Notes under the pieces: generated by a model
The model's database searches: none
Seen by the model: only the letters and a program-made list of their open reading frames with translations
What the model was told of the DNA's origin: nothing
In this document: positions 12,150 to 23,009 of the stretch, piece by piece
How positions within the stretch are numbered: position 1 is the first letter of the stretch
How the letters are laid out: each line of letters opens with the position of its first letter
Translations under genes and position numbers: made by a program
Source: Gnetum montanum
Lineage: Eukaryota; Streptophyta; Gnetopsida; Gnetales; Gnetaceae
Assembly: GCA_015680685.1 (NCBI GenBank)
Contig: MNCI01015613.1
Coordinates: forward strand, 124,001-188,000
Direction of reading: 5' to 3'
DNA: 64,000 nt

Positions 12150-13370
12150 CTGCAGTCAGATCCAATCCAAAGATTGATCGAGCATGTAGCAAAAGAGGAA
12201 GGAGAATTAAGAAAATGAGAAAGTGCAGAAAAATACAATTGGGATCCATCCATTCGTAAGCGAGAGGTTCTATTTCATGATAGTGAGGAAGAATCAACAC
12301 TTGATGAGATGGTGAATAGAAAAATCCTACCACTTTAAAAATTGCAATCTAAAATTATGACCAAGATTGATTAATTATGGGACTCCATGATAGTAGATTT
12401 CAAGCTATCATAAAAATTGTTGAAAAGTCCAAAGAACAAGGTAGTGATCGTGAGCATAGGAGGTGTAAGAAAGCTGAACATGCCTATCAAAGAGGTAAGG
12501 GCAAGATTGCTACAATAGAGGAAGTTGCGAGAAGCAAATCAGATGATGATGATGGGTCTGACATTTGCCATTATGAACATCATAAGGAATGTTGCACTAT
12601 TTTGTTACACTTACAAGAATCTAGGGCGTATGCCTTGAATCCATGACTAGCACAAAGGCAAACACCCAGAAGATTGTCTTATCCTCAAAGGAAATTCTAG
12701 GCAGTTCCACCAACAACAATAGTATTATCCAAGTGGAACTTCACCACAACCATATGAGCAGTATCAACAATGGTAGCAACCACAGTAATGGGCATTGGCA
12801 CCACCAAGGCAGCAATACCCTTACCGATAACCTAGTCCATATGGGTACTACATTCAAAAATTCTTGTCTCCACATGACTCTTCCAATCACGTTTCCACTT
12901 TTCAACCTCACTACTACCCTCCTAATAATTACCGAGCTCATCCTCCACATGCAAAGAGGGATACCACCTTTTACCCTTATCCTCATGTTCCTACACATCT
13001 TCCTTCACCCTCTACATAGCTACCACCTACTCCATCTATGCAAGGTGAACTCCCAACTCAACTACAACAACACAACGCTACTAGGGCCATTAATCTACAA
13101 TTGGTTCATCAACCAAGTGGTTCAGATACTCGATCAAAGAAAAGACCTTTCTTTCGACCTCACAATCTTCCTAAGCCCTCAAATACAGATGCAGTTGACA
13201 ACCTCGTTTCTCTATCTCCCTATGTATCAAGCTCCTTCAAGTCCCCTTCAAACCAAATACCACCTAGGATCCATACTGTTATGCTTAGTTATGTTGTATT
13301 TGATTAGATCCATGTTGGAAACCTTCCCAAGAAATTAACCGATCCTAGAAGTCCTCTTCTTTATTTATAG
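12150..13370 (+). pseudogene. D gag relic (capsid/nucleocapsid), N-terminus missing
   Basis: From about 12150 the sequence matches the gag region of element C at 56830-56600: both have an acidic/basic stretch around an EEE run and a DE-rich end. A zinc knuckle relic GSDICHYEHHKECC lies near 12556-12597 (element C has CDICQYEHPKEYC). The following part is rich in Gln, Pro, Tyr and Ser, and in frame 13038-13307 it reads NLQLVHQPSGSDTRSKKRPF, also found in C. Gag forms the virus-like particle and binds RNA. The N-terminal part is absent because of the upstream replacement, and stops interrupt the rest. Confidence 0.75.
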
Positions 13371-13850
13371 ATTACTGGGAATGAGTCGTGCAAAGCTCTT
13401 CTCGACTCAAGTTCTGGTGTCAATCTAATTTCTCATAAGATGTATATTGCATAAAACCTACCTCCTCTCAAGAAGAGTAATATCAAATTAGAATTGGTAG
13501 ACCAACCCATCATTATTCCATTGGAACTGGTAGAAGACATTGTGACCACTGTCTATGGGTGGTTTTATCCTGCTGATTTCCTAGTGATCAAGGTGGAGAA
13601 CTACAAAGGGGACTTCTCAATCATCATGGGAAGGGCATGGCTAAGCACCTTTAATGCAAAAATGGGCATAAAAAATCTTTCCCTGGAAATATCTAAAGAA
13701 AATGCATTCGAGAAGATTGAGAAGAAGCAAGTTCCATGCATCGCGTACAATGATACAGGGTGTAGTTGTGTGCAAAATCTCTGGGTAGTGAAACAAGCAT
13801 CCATCTTTACATGCAAGAAATGTGCACTAAAAGCTAACATTTGAAGGTGT
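13371..13850 (+). pseudogene. D aspartic protease relic
   Basis: CKALLDSSSGVNLISHKMY near 13390-13445 is the active-site block of a retroviral-type aspartic protease, with the usual D-S/T-G changed to D-S-S. IIMGRAWLSTFNAKMGIKN near 13621-13670 matches the C-terminal conserved block (ILGRPFL-type). It would cut the Gag-Pol polyprotein. The changed active site and stops make it inactive. Confidence 0.8.
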
Positions 13851-14099
13851 CTATATGCAGCAACTACAAAATAAGAGGGCACCTAGTGACTAACTATTGA
13901 TCCTGAAAGCAGCACACTTTGAATGAAACTAACTGAAAGCCTAACATGCACATATGTTATAGGCATGGATGAACTAGAGCAAGTTCATCACCAATTCTCT
14001 AACGATGCAAATGATGAAATCTACTAGGGAGAGTTGGAAATTCCTAAAAATTTCAAGTAAGAGCCCCTTGAACTAAAAATGCTATAGATCGGCATGGGA

Positions 14100-15041
14100 T
14101 ATGTGTTCTTAAAAAATGGGAAGCCACTCATAATTAATGCAAATCTTATTCTAGAACAAGAAAAGATGTTATTAAACATGGTTAAAAAATGGTCAGCAAC
14201 CTTTGCTTAGTCATATCCTGAACTCATAGGGATTGATCCTAGGATATGTCAGCATCCCATCTACACTAACCCAACTATGAAGCCAAAGAGATAGCCATAG
14301 AGGCAATTAAACCCCAAATTCAAGCAAATCGTCAAGAAAGAAATTGAACAACTTCTCAAGAAGGAGTTTATTTATACCATTACAGATAGCGAGTGGATTA
14401 GTCCACTTGTTATTGTGCCCAAGAAAGATGAAAAGTGGCATGTCTACATTGATTCTTAGCTACTAAATATGGCAAAATTTAAGGACCATTTTCCATTGGC
14501 ATTCGTTGATCAAGTATTAGACATAATATTTGGGCATTGATACTATAGTTTTCTAGGATGGTTATAGTGGCTATAACCAAATTTAGATTGCACCAAAGGA
14601 CTAGGCCAAGATAACATTCACGAGTCCCTAGGGAACTTTTGCATATCACAATATGCCTTTTGGTCTGTGCAATGCCCCTACTACTTTCCAATGCTTGGTC
14701 TTAAGAATTTTTCAACAATAAATTGATAGTGGTGTGAAAGTCTTTATGGATGATTTTTGCACCTATGGAGCTACATTTGAGAAAGCCTTGGACTGCCTTG
14801 AGCAAGTACTGAAATGATCTGTTGAAACAAATTTGCATCTCAACTGGCAAAAGATTCATCTGATGGTCTAGGAAGGCATTGTGTCAAGGCATAGAATATC
14901 ACAAGTAGGCATTAATGTTGACCCTAAAAAAATAAGGGTCATCTAAAGAATAACCCACCAACCGAAAATTATTAAAGATATTCAATCATTCCTTGGACAC
15001 ACTAGCTACTACCAATGATTCATAGAGAATTTCACTAAGAT
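14100..15041 (+). pseudogene. D reverse transcriptase relic, cut by an assembly join
   Basis: The N-terminal side reads KKEIEQLLKKEFIYTITDSE, then WISPLVIVPKK and KDHFPLAFVDQVLD. The catalytic box is KVFMDDFCTYG near 14737-14770, with both Asp residues kept. The thumb/linker block SFLGHTSYYQ*FIENFTKI is followed immediately by the N at 15042. The connection domain and the first part of RNase H that should follow are missing. Several frame changes and stops are present. Confidence 0.85.
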
Positions 15042-15042
15042 N
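15042..15042. other. Single N: probable collapsed assembly gap
   Basis: Before the N the frame is at the end of the reverse transcriptase. After it, the frame is at the late RNase H block (TTPPQKKELMAMVFPLEKF). By comparison with the family, roughly 80-90 codons that normally separate these blocks are absent. Confidence 0.7.
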
Positions 15043-15460
15043 ACTACACCACCACAAAAAAAGAATTGATGGCAATGGTGTTTCCTTTAGAGAAGTTCAA
15101 GAATTATGTGCTTGGATACAAAGTGTTTGTGCACATAGACCATAGTGTCATCTAGTTCCTAATGAATAAGCCAATGGTAAGCTCCCATGTTATACAATCG
15201 TTGGTGATCTTACAGGAATCCGATCTTACGATGGTAGATCAAAAGGGTACTGAGAATGTGATCATTGACCAGTTATCTCCATTACAATGGGATAACAACA
15301 AGGAGGAAAGTCCACTATTCTATTTGTTTCCTAATGAGCTCCTCTTTGCTAGGGCTATAACTAAATAATTGTCCAATGAGCCTAAATGGTATGATGCATT
15401 CTCACCTATCTTCTTACTCAAGAGATGCCACAAGGGTTGGACCACTGGAAGAAACAACAA
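15043..15460 (+). pseudogene. D RNase H relic, 5' part missing
   Basis: KKELMAMVFPLEKFKNYVLG, then VFVHIDHSVI, match the middle of Ty3/gypsy RNase H. The DNVIADHLSRL-type end is visible as TENVIIDQLSPL near 15254-15290. This domain would remove the RNA strand during reverse transcription. The first catalytic Asp lies in the missing part. Confidence 0.78.
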
Positions 15461-16680
15461 TTTCTTCACTAGGTGAAACGCTTCATGGAGATCAATAGAC
15501 ATCTCTACAAGGTGCATGTCGATGGCCTAGTTTGATGGTATGTCCCTGATGCTAATTAACAACGTGTTCTCTAGGATGCTCATGAAGGTCCTTGTGAAGG
15601 CTACTATATTGGGAGATGCACTACCATTAAAATCTTGATGATAGGATACTATTGACCAACAATCTTCAAAGATACTCAAAAATATGTCCACTCTTGTGAA
15701 CAATGCCAATGAGATGATGGAATTACTGCTCGAATGGAAGAACCTCAACAATGGATTCAACCACTAGAACCATTCAACATCTAGAGCATTAACTTCATGG
15801 ATCCCATCACACCCATGTCAAATGAAAAGGCATACATCATAGTCGCTATTGACTATTGTAGGAAATGGGCAGAAGTAACAACCATCATTAACTTTACATC
15901 TTCTATTGTTGCTTGGTTGGTACAACAAAATGTTACAAATAGGTTTGGTGTATCAGGTGCATTAATTTTTGATAATAAAACTCTTTACAGGCACTGCTCT
16001 TCGGAAGCTTATGCAACACTTGGAGGTTGAACATAAACTCACAACACCCTACCACCACCAAGCCAATGGGCAAGCTGAGGTTACAAATAGGGAAATCACA
16101 AATATTCTAATAAGAATTTTCACCAAATATAGGAAATATTGGAGCACAAAACTCAATGATGCCCTCTAGGCCTACTGCTCAACATGGAAACTTCCTATAG
16201 GCTACTCTTCCTATGAGCTAGTGTACATAAAATTACCAACACTTCCTATTCAATGTGAGCTCCATACACTTTCAACAACCTATGATCTTGACCTTGACTT
16301 AAGTCTAGCACAAAAAGAAAAATTAATAAATATTAACTTGCTAAATAAAACTGATTGGTGGCCCTATCATCCAACGAGTTGCACAAGGCATTCAATAAAA
16401 AGTGTCATGACCTAAAAATCAGGAAAGTCAAACTTTAACCAGGAGATAAGATTCTCTACTGGAACCCCACACATGTATCTCAAAAAACTAATTTCTATAC
16501 ATTGTGAAAAGGACCTTATATAATTTATGAAACTTTTCCTTCTGGGACCATGATGATCTACAAACTTGAGAGCCTAGACAAGAAATCACTAGTCAACATA
16601 CAACAAGCCAAACCTTTCCATGAGCATAAGCCAATTAATATAACAAATGCCTCATAAAATGGACAACCATGCTCAATATT
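15461..16680 (+). pseudogene. D integrase relic
   Basis: The zinc-binding block is visible as DAHEGPCEGYY (15570-15605) and HSCEQCQ (15691-15711). The catalytic core follows: AYIIVAIDYCRKWAEVTTI (first Asp), GALIFDNKTLY (second Asp) and, after a frameshift, HHQANGQAEVTNREITNI (Glu). The block YSSYELVYIKLP and the C-terminal part, with EKDLI-type residues and a fit to element C's PSGAIMIYHP region, end near 16680. Stops at 15530-15570 and 16165 and the frameshift near 15990 inactivate it. Confidence 0.86.
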
Positions 16681-18633
16681 TTGAATCTCCTCCTTTCAAC
16701 TTAGTCATGGGGGAGATGATTATCTAAACTAACTATATAAGTGGCTCCTTAGTTTTTTGTCTTTTTGTTTTACACCTTGTTACTTTTACAACTTTTTGTT
16801 TTGCATATTCTTTATTTTACATCTTCTTGTTTTCATGTTATTAATCTTTTTTCATTTTTTTACACCATAATTAGTACATATGTTATTTCTTGAATATTTT
16901 ACACCTACTTTTATATTTTCTTTTATTCTAGTGTGATTTCCTAACTTTCTGTTAATAAGTGCTAGGCACAGTGGTAATTTGTTTCTTGATGGTGGTATGT
17001 ACTATTTAGTTATTTAATTTTTGGTGTTTGAATTCTTACGTTGAAGTTTGTTATTGATGATTCAAACATGGTCTCTTTCTCATGCAACAAGCAATGAGTC
17101 CACAACATCCATCCATCCACAAACTCTAAGTTTTCCTTGTTCTAGAAATGCACAGTCCCTTTTTCAGTAATAAAGCTATAACAAATTTGTGACTTTCGTA
17201 GTTTCTAAATTTGGAAAGGGTTCAAAGGCTTGAACATGGTGTGATTTCAAGGGGAGTCAGTACTCTTTGTTCTTTTCTACTTACTTGGATGCATGTGTGT
17301 TTTCATGGATTCCTTACTATTTTGTGTTGACCAATAACGAAAGTTAAATATGTCTTTGCATAGTGCGGTTTCCATTGTAAGAAAAAAATGGAAATTCAAA
17401 GCACATCCCTTAGACAAACTAAACAGGCTACAAGCATTGGTTATGCAACTAGAAAGACATGTTACCCATGCCTGAAGATCCCCTCCAACCAAGGCCCTTC
17501 CTCACTTCCTACTTCTCTTTGCCTCTCTAATAAGGAATGGTGGTTGTTCTGTGGGAGCACTCTTGTGTCTCAGGGGGGTGGACTAGTCTTAGAATAATGA
17601 TGTGAAGTCACTAAACATGGTTGGTTTTGGTCTAGACTACTAATGAATTTTATCAAGTCATTTAACCACAAAATTCACAAGGGACTTCATGTGACCTTAA
17701 TCAATAAGTCCATTTCACTCTCTCTTATCTATCTATGCTTTTCATGTCTCACTTCACTATTAGTTTCATGTTCTAGTTCAATGTCTTGGTTTGATATGTC
17801 AATATTCTTTGTTAGTTTCTTTCGGGCCTTTGTATTTAACTTTCCATAGCTATTAATCATCCATGGGGTCCATAGACTTCTCGGCTTGAAGTTATGCAAG
17901 GGAAATAAAGGGCTTGTGACTACTTTGGGGAGGATCCACTTGCATATCTTTTGGTTGAATTAGTTATGTTCTTTATCCTTAGATACTCTTACAATCAAAT
18001 CCTTTTGCATTCCCTATCAATGACATATAGTTGTGCACATCTTCATAATGTTTTTCAATGAAATTTCCTTTTTATTGCTATGAATTTGTAAACCCTCTTC
18101 AAGCATTTCATCCTATTTGAACTTTTTCAAATTTAATGGATTGCTTATCCATTTTTCCCTCTTTTTTAGTCTTCTTGCTAACACTAGTAAAAGAATCAAT
18201 GTATCACAATCACAACCTAGCCTAATGTAACCACCAATGTGACAAGGTACTCAATAGCTATGTCTTACACATTACATACTAATACATGATTATGTTGTGA
18301 TTGTAGTGGGAAGTGTAGACTAGAAGTGGGACTATCTTTACAAAAGGATAAGTAGCAGCACCATGTGACAAGGATCCTTCATAATTGTTGAATCTTCTTC
18401 CTCACTCTTCAGCTGCCAAGATGAGTTGGATGTCAGTTTTGTCCAAGGTGTTCAATTCTATTATCATGAATACTCAATTTTGTAAAAGATTGTAAATCCA
18501 TATGCTCAAGCACTTAGAATTTGTTTGTTCCATCTGAGTTAGTCTGAATGTCAATCAATAATCCCATACCTATCCAATATTTTTGTAAGGAACTTGTTCC
18601 TCCTCTTCTTCACTCAAGGACTAGTTTTCATTC
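16681..18633 (+). other. D spacer between integrase and 3' LTR
   Basis: It begins with a T-rich stretch. Around 17850-17875 CATCCATGGGGTCCATAGAC matches, in inverted orientation, element C near 50890. Element C's long third reading frame is not present here. I see no gene. Confidence 0.55.
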
Positions 18634-18646
18634 AGTCATGGGGACA
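18634..18646 (+). promoter_or_regulatory. D polypurine tract
   Basis: AGTCATGGGGACA directly precedes the LTR start TGATGAATTG. The preceding TTTTCATTCAGTCATGGGGA is shared with element C on the opposite strand (47088-47110). Confidence 0.78.
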
Positions 18647-19472
18647 TGATGAATTGTATTTTAATATGCTCTAATATTAGAGCCCAAGATGTGATGTCAA
18701 ATATCCAATATCATGAGGTATATGCCAGCATATAAATATAGTGCTTGGGTTCACAATTTTCATATAGTATTTTTCATCAGTTTTTACATAAAGTACTAAA
18801 GTTCTTGTAGTTTAGCCATTCTAGAGTTAGAATATTTCTAAGTGATAGTAGCAGGATTCTGAGTGTGTATGGACCTTTATTCTAGCTCTAATGTACCTGA
18901 AAATAGTAGTGTGATGGGAATAAAGATAAGCCCTTTTGATAATCCTTGTAGCACTACGAATAGATTAATGTTTCCTTTGATGCATTTATTATTCATGCAT
19001 TTTAATTTAATGCATTTTCATTAAGCAATTAATTTTTAGTTCTTAATGAACACAAGCACAACCACTTCAAGCATACATGTAGCACATGGTAACCCAAAAA
19101 TGCTTAACGTCTGGTAACCCAACAATGTTATATATGTTCAAGATGTGTTTGGGGAGTGGAAATGGGTACTTGTGTTAAGCTAGCTAGGCAGTAGATTAAT
19201 TAGATATTAAATTCCTCTACCTTTCATTCTTGTTCTAGGTGATTAAACTTATAAAATACAAATTGATAAAAATCATATACCTCAGTTGCACTTAACCATA
19301 TACTTGTACCTCACAAGTGGAACTAAGAAGACAACAATTTTTTTGACTAGATTTTAGGTTTTAGAACCAGTTTACTTAAGAACTTAAGGTCTACAGAGTT
19401 TGACCAGATCACACATGAGTGCTTGTGATTTGTATGGTTTGGCATAGGGGTACCTCACTACTCATCAATTAC
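18647..19472 (+). repeat. D 3' LTR and target duplication
   Basis: The 821-bp LTR has ends TGATGA and TCATCA, a perfect short inverted repeat, and is followed by ATTAC (19468-19472). Parts such as GGTAACCCAACAATGTTA relate it to the LTRs of C and of the element at 26639. Confidence 0.86.
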
Positions 19473-19599
19473 CTTAGATATTTTACTTAACAAAGTAAAA
19501 TATAAATTAAACAATAAATAAAATTACGAAAATCATAAAGAAAAGTAAGGTTAAGATACTTCCTGATCTTGATCAACCTTAGGAATTAATGGAAGTAGT

Positions 19600-20810
19600 T
19601 GTAGTTGTGTCATAAGTTGTATATGATTGGATGGTCTTGTTCAGGATGAAAAGGCTTGATCTTGATTCTTCTCAACTTCTTCTTTAGAAATTAATTCTAG
19701 TAACTTGATAACTTAGAAAAATTAGACATCACACCAGATATAATCTAGAGTCTCAATAAAGAATGTTGTTGACCCATCTTCATTAATCATGGTAGAGTAA
19801 TTTCTAAATTGCACTTCTTAATGAGTATTATCCATCAACATCATCTATTCTTGAATTTTGGAATTTGATTTATCTATGGACGATTTGAAATAAAATATGC
19901 ATTGGACAATGGAATTATACATTGAATTGATGAGAGCATCTTCTTCAAATTGGTTTCATCTTCCAAGGATTCCTTTATGCATTCATATTTTAAGAATTCA
20001 TAAATACTACTTACAACTTTTGCATTGAATTCTTCACAAAGGACAAATGGAATTAGATTAGTATATCTTAGGAAGAACTTATTTTTCAAAATTTCCTCTA
20101 TTTTCTTAATCAAGCATGCTCCTTCACACAATCTGACATCTAGACATGTTGATTTGGTAATTAAATGTATGTTCACCACACATACATATCTTTCTAATAA
20201 CCTAATTTTTACTACCATTGTCAAAGCAATGTGGGTTCTTTGGAACCTTGACCATTCTTTATTTTCCATGATTTAAATTTCTAGGATTTCAAAAATTATA
20301 GCTTCTAAACTCCATTTAAATCTTTGTACTAATTTAGACTTGGCTTCTTTATAAAAGATTAAAAAATCATCCATGTTGTGATTTCTACAATAAGATAATC
20401 TATATGGCTCAAAAGAAGAACTTTCACAAGAATTCTTTTGCTTGTAAATCCCTCTATATCCCATCTTTTCCAAGTCTAGTTGGAACTAATATGAATTCCC
20501 ATAGCAAAACGTCTTGTAGGCACAAGACATTAGCATCCAAATCTTGTAACTATGCTAAGATGCATGGATATCGATACACATGCTAATCCAATGTCCATGG
20601 TGGACAAAGTTGATGTTATATCTTACAAGTTAGGGATCTTACTAGCACATTATATGTTGCAACTTTCATTCTTATTCTTGGATTCTTTGCTAAATCATTA
20701 TTCTTTATGACTATCATACACCTTTTTGGAACAAGATTATGACTCTCCATATTATTCTGTTGAATGATTTGATTGCAACATGAATTAATACACATCTCCT
20801 TGATCATTCT
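19600..20810 (-). pseudogene. CCR4-type deadenylase-like (EEP superfamily) relic captured by element A
   Basis: On the minus strand, in order: KVATYNVLV (YN active-site block), CPPWTLD, DLDANVLCLQDV (normally LQEV with the metal-binding Glu), KMGYRGIYKQKN, RNHNMDDFLIFYKE, THIALTMVVKIRLL, YVCVVNIHLI, FVLCEEFNAK (normally GDFNS), IIPLSNAY, ETLDYIW and SNHIQLM (normally SDH). Order and spacing match CCR4-like nucleases, which shorten mRNA poly(A) tails in the cytoplasm. The 1.2 kb shows no introns, so an mRNA-derived capture is likely. Three of the catalytic residues are changed and there are stops and one frameshift. A LINE endonuclease is less likely because the CPPW and TLDYI blocks are CCR4-type. 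Confidence 0.8.
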
Positions 20811-20890
20811 GGTTCACCAACTATTTCTCCAACTAACCTTGTTGGTAACAATGAGCTACATTCCCTAGACTCATTAGAGAACTTTCCTTT

Positions 20891-20955
20891 TACTCCCCCA
20901 AATCACACACACACACACACCACCAGCGCCCATCGCCCCCCACCCCCACCCCCAA
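20891..20955. repeat. CA repeat and C-rich tract
   Basis: A run of (CA)n is followed by clusters of C (CCCCCCACCCCCACCCCC). It lies at the edge between the CCR4-like part and the LINE fragment of element A. Confidence 0.85.
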
Positions 20956-21099
20956 CTAACCAAAATGAGCAATTTCAAAAGAGAAACCACTTAAGAAAAC
21001 GTCATATTATTGGTAAAGCCTAGTTCTCAACATTGAAGTTGAACATTACTAGAAATAGAGCATTTCATACCATAGTCAAATTCAGTGTATTTGATACTA

Positions 21100-22015
21100 G
21101 GCATCTAGATGACATTTCCAAATAAAGAAAATAATCTCAAATAAGAGGATTTTCCAGGATTTTTGAAGGTGTCACTTAACATAGTCGTCTTTGAAGATAC
21201 ATAGAGGGAAACCATCATAATGGTTAGGAATAAAAACTTGGAAAGATTGACACCACTTCCAAATTTTTTTAGAGAATGAGAAATCCCAAAATACATGTAC
21301 AAAAGAGTCATTGGCTTGACAAATTGTGCATTTAGGGAAATAAAATCTTGAGAAGTGAAGCCTATGTCCAATGGGAAGACATTGATGAATCAAGGACTAG
21401 AAAAAGAAATGGTGCTTAGGTTGGGCCTTGGAAGTCCAAACACGATGAAAAATAGCTTTCCAATGGTGATCCTCAAGATGCATATGGTGACCCTCAAGAA
21501 GCATACTCCATCTTCTATCTAAAGTGGAGGGTTGGAATTCTTGCACATGAAACTAAGATTTTGCTTTAGAAAGGTGTAAAGAACATAGAGGGGAACCATT
21601 AGGCCAAAACCAATCATCATACTAAGAATTATTATTAAGCAACGTAGGAACACCAAAGTCAAAGAAAACATGTTGAATGTGCTAGTAAATAAGAGTATGC
21701 TATCTTTGAAACCCTCATTTTATTTTGGCATGTTGCTATGAGATGGTAGTAGAATCATTCCTAATAATAAATAATTAAGCAACATGATGGAGATTGTGAT
21801 TGGCAAAATGATTGGCTTGATGAGACAATTTGTCATAAAGACAACCCAAACTCTTTTTTAAAATAGGAGACCACCAGATGGAGTAAATTAATAAAGAGTT
21901 CAAGCTTATCCAGGAAGGTTTCCATTGCAAAAAGCCTTTAAGTTGACTCCAGCACAACCCTATATAAGGTTGCATGACCCTATAAGGGATGACACTCACC
22001 TCATGCAAGGTTGCA
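21100..22015 (-). pseudogene. LINE (non-LTR retrotransposon) 3' fragment with RT zinc-binding domain
   Basis: The minus strand reads LPIGHRLHFSRFYFPKCTIC followed by NDSFVHVFWDFSFSKKIWKW, the typical reverse-transcriptase zinc-binding domain at the C-terminal end of plant LINE ORF2 (CxxC, then H and C, then an IW block). Upstream (22008-21775) IYSIWWSPILKKS and HQANHFANHNLHHV fit the preceding LINE segment. No element-B equivalent was seen, so it appears to have entered A after A and B separated. It is broken by stops. Confidence 0.75.
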
Positions 22016-22997
22016 CAACCCTACAAGACAACATGGCCCTCACTAAAAATTTTTATTTATTATTATTATTTGGGGTTGGGATTCCATAACTTTTTATTAT
22101 TATTATATTTGGACATCTATAATAAAAAAATTTAAACATTGATATCTCACAATCTCTAAGTTCGATTGGAATGAAATTTATACCATTGGAATCATCTTGA
22201 TGAGCACTATCTATTGGATATGGTTATTTGAAATGACCAAGATAGCTTATTTTGTCAAATTGACATTCCTAGGCTAACACATAGATGAAATGATGACTTC
22301 TATATAACTCCACAAATTATAAATGATATTCCAACCCTTAAATGTAAAACATAATATTTTTACCTTATGATTTGATGAGTATGATATAATCTTATCCTCT
22401 CACATTAAGATTATGTCTTAAGCAAGACATCACAATATTACTTCTCAAGTACTAGCTTTTATATCAATATCATAGTAATGAACCTTATTAATTGAGTAGG
22501 GATGAGATAATCTTTCACTAGGTTGAATCCCTTAAATTTACCAATACATAGGTCCTAGGTAATAAGAGTATTTCCAAGTTTATAGGGGTAATGCATTTAG
22601 GATATTAATTTTTAGACGAGAAAAAATCAACTTAGGCCATGGTTACTAACCTTTTATAAGAAACTTAACAATGACTTGAGTCCATTACATTCTAACAATA
22701 ATATAAGATGGGTAAGAGTTACCTGGATCAATGTTTTACCAATGTTTCTTGTAGTTGATGTGCCTTGGTGAGGCATAGTTAGATCTCTTGATCATTGATA
22801 TCCTTGAATGAATCTTGGTTGATGGGGTTCATGTTGAACATGATATGCTTCATGGTAGTTTTGTAGATGTGTGGATCATCTCAAACATATGACACATCTG
22901 ATGGTGGTTTGTGGCTCTCCCTAGATCTTGGCTCCATGCTTGATCATCATATTGTAGTCAACCCATGGTTCTAATTCACCCTTAGATCATGGTTTCC
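22016..22997 (-). other. Element A 5' internal region; no gene recognised
   Basis: It is shared with element B (43500-44457), for example the block around AAGATAGCTTATT and the block ending ATAAGATGGGTAAGAGTTACC. A fragment of the same sequence is at 29510-29700. No gag frame could be identified. Confidence 0.5.
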
Positions 22998-23009
22998 TCT
23001 GATACCAAA
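22998..23009 (-). promoter_or_regulatory. A primer binding site, tRNA-iMet type
   Basis: The minus strand reads TTTGGTATCAGAGG just after the LTR end, matching the common plant initiator-Met site TGGTATCAGAGC. Its position shows that 23010-23632 is the 5' LTR of a minus-strand element. Confidence 0.82.

Larger units (their letters stand above)
9138..12150. other. Host-like segment inside element D
   Basis: This 3-kb segment has no counterpart in element C, which has LTR, primer site and gag at this place. It is richer in CpG and less AT-rich than its surroundings. It contains an imperfect duplication, a five-exon reductase pseudogene and, at its right side, tandem repeats. Gag similarity to element C resumes at about 12150. 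I infer that it was brought in by repair filling, recombination or capture; the mechanism is not visible. Confidence 0.65.
9106..19467 (+). mobile_element. Element D: Athila-like Ty3/gypsy with a replaced 5' end
   Basis: The outer ends are TGATGAATTG (9106) and ACTCATCA (19467), with flanking 5-mers ATTAT (9101-9105) and ATTAC (19468-19472). Element B, an uninterrupted sister of A, runs straight through this site and confirms the insertion. The plus-strand order is gag, protease, RT, RNase H, integrase, 3' spacer, polypurine tract and 3' LTR. Only about 32 bp of the 5' LTR remain. The rest of it, the primer site and the first part of gag are replaced by about 3 kb of unrelated DNA (9138-12150) holding a reductase pseudogene. 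Confidence 0.87.

Noticed and set aside
9137-12150. Helitron carrying the reductase pseudogene
   Set aside because: A TC follows an A near the left junction, but I see no 3' hairpin with a CTRR end and no clean rejoining of D's sequence on both sides.
12643-13338. Long plus-strand open frame of 231 codons
   Set aside because: It is an out-of-phase frame over D's gag. The true gag frame is the one giving NLQLVHQPSG, shared with element C.
13601-13882. Minus-strand open frame of 93 codons
   Set aside because: It is antisense to D's protease.
19600-20810. The EEP relic as the AP-type endonuclease of a LINE
   Set aside because: The CPPWTLD, GYRGIYKQK and TLDYI blocks are CCR4-like, and its order relative to the LINE fragment is wrong for one LINE.
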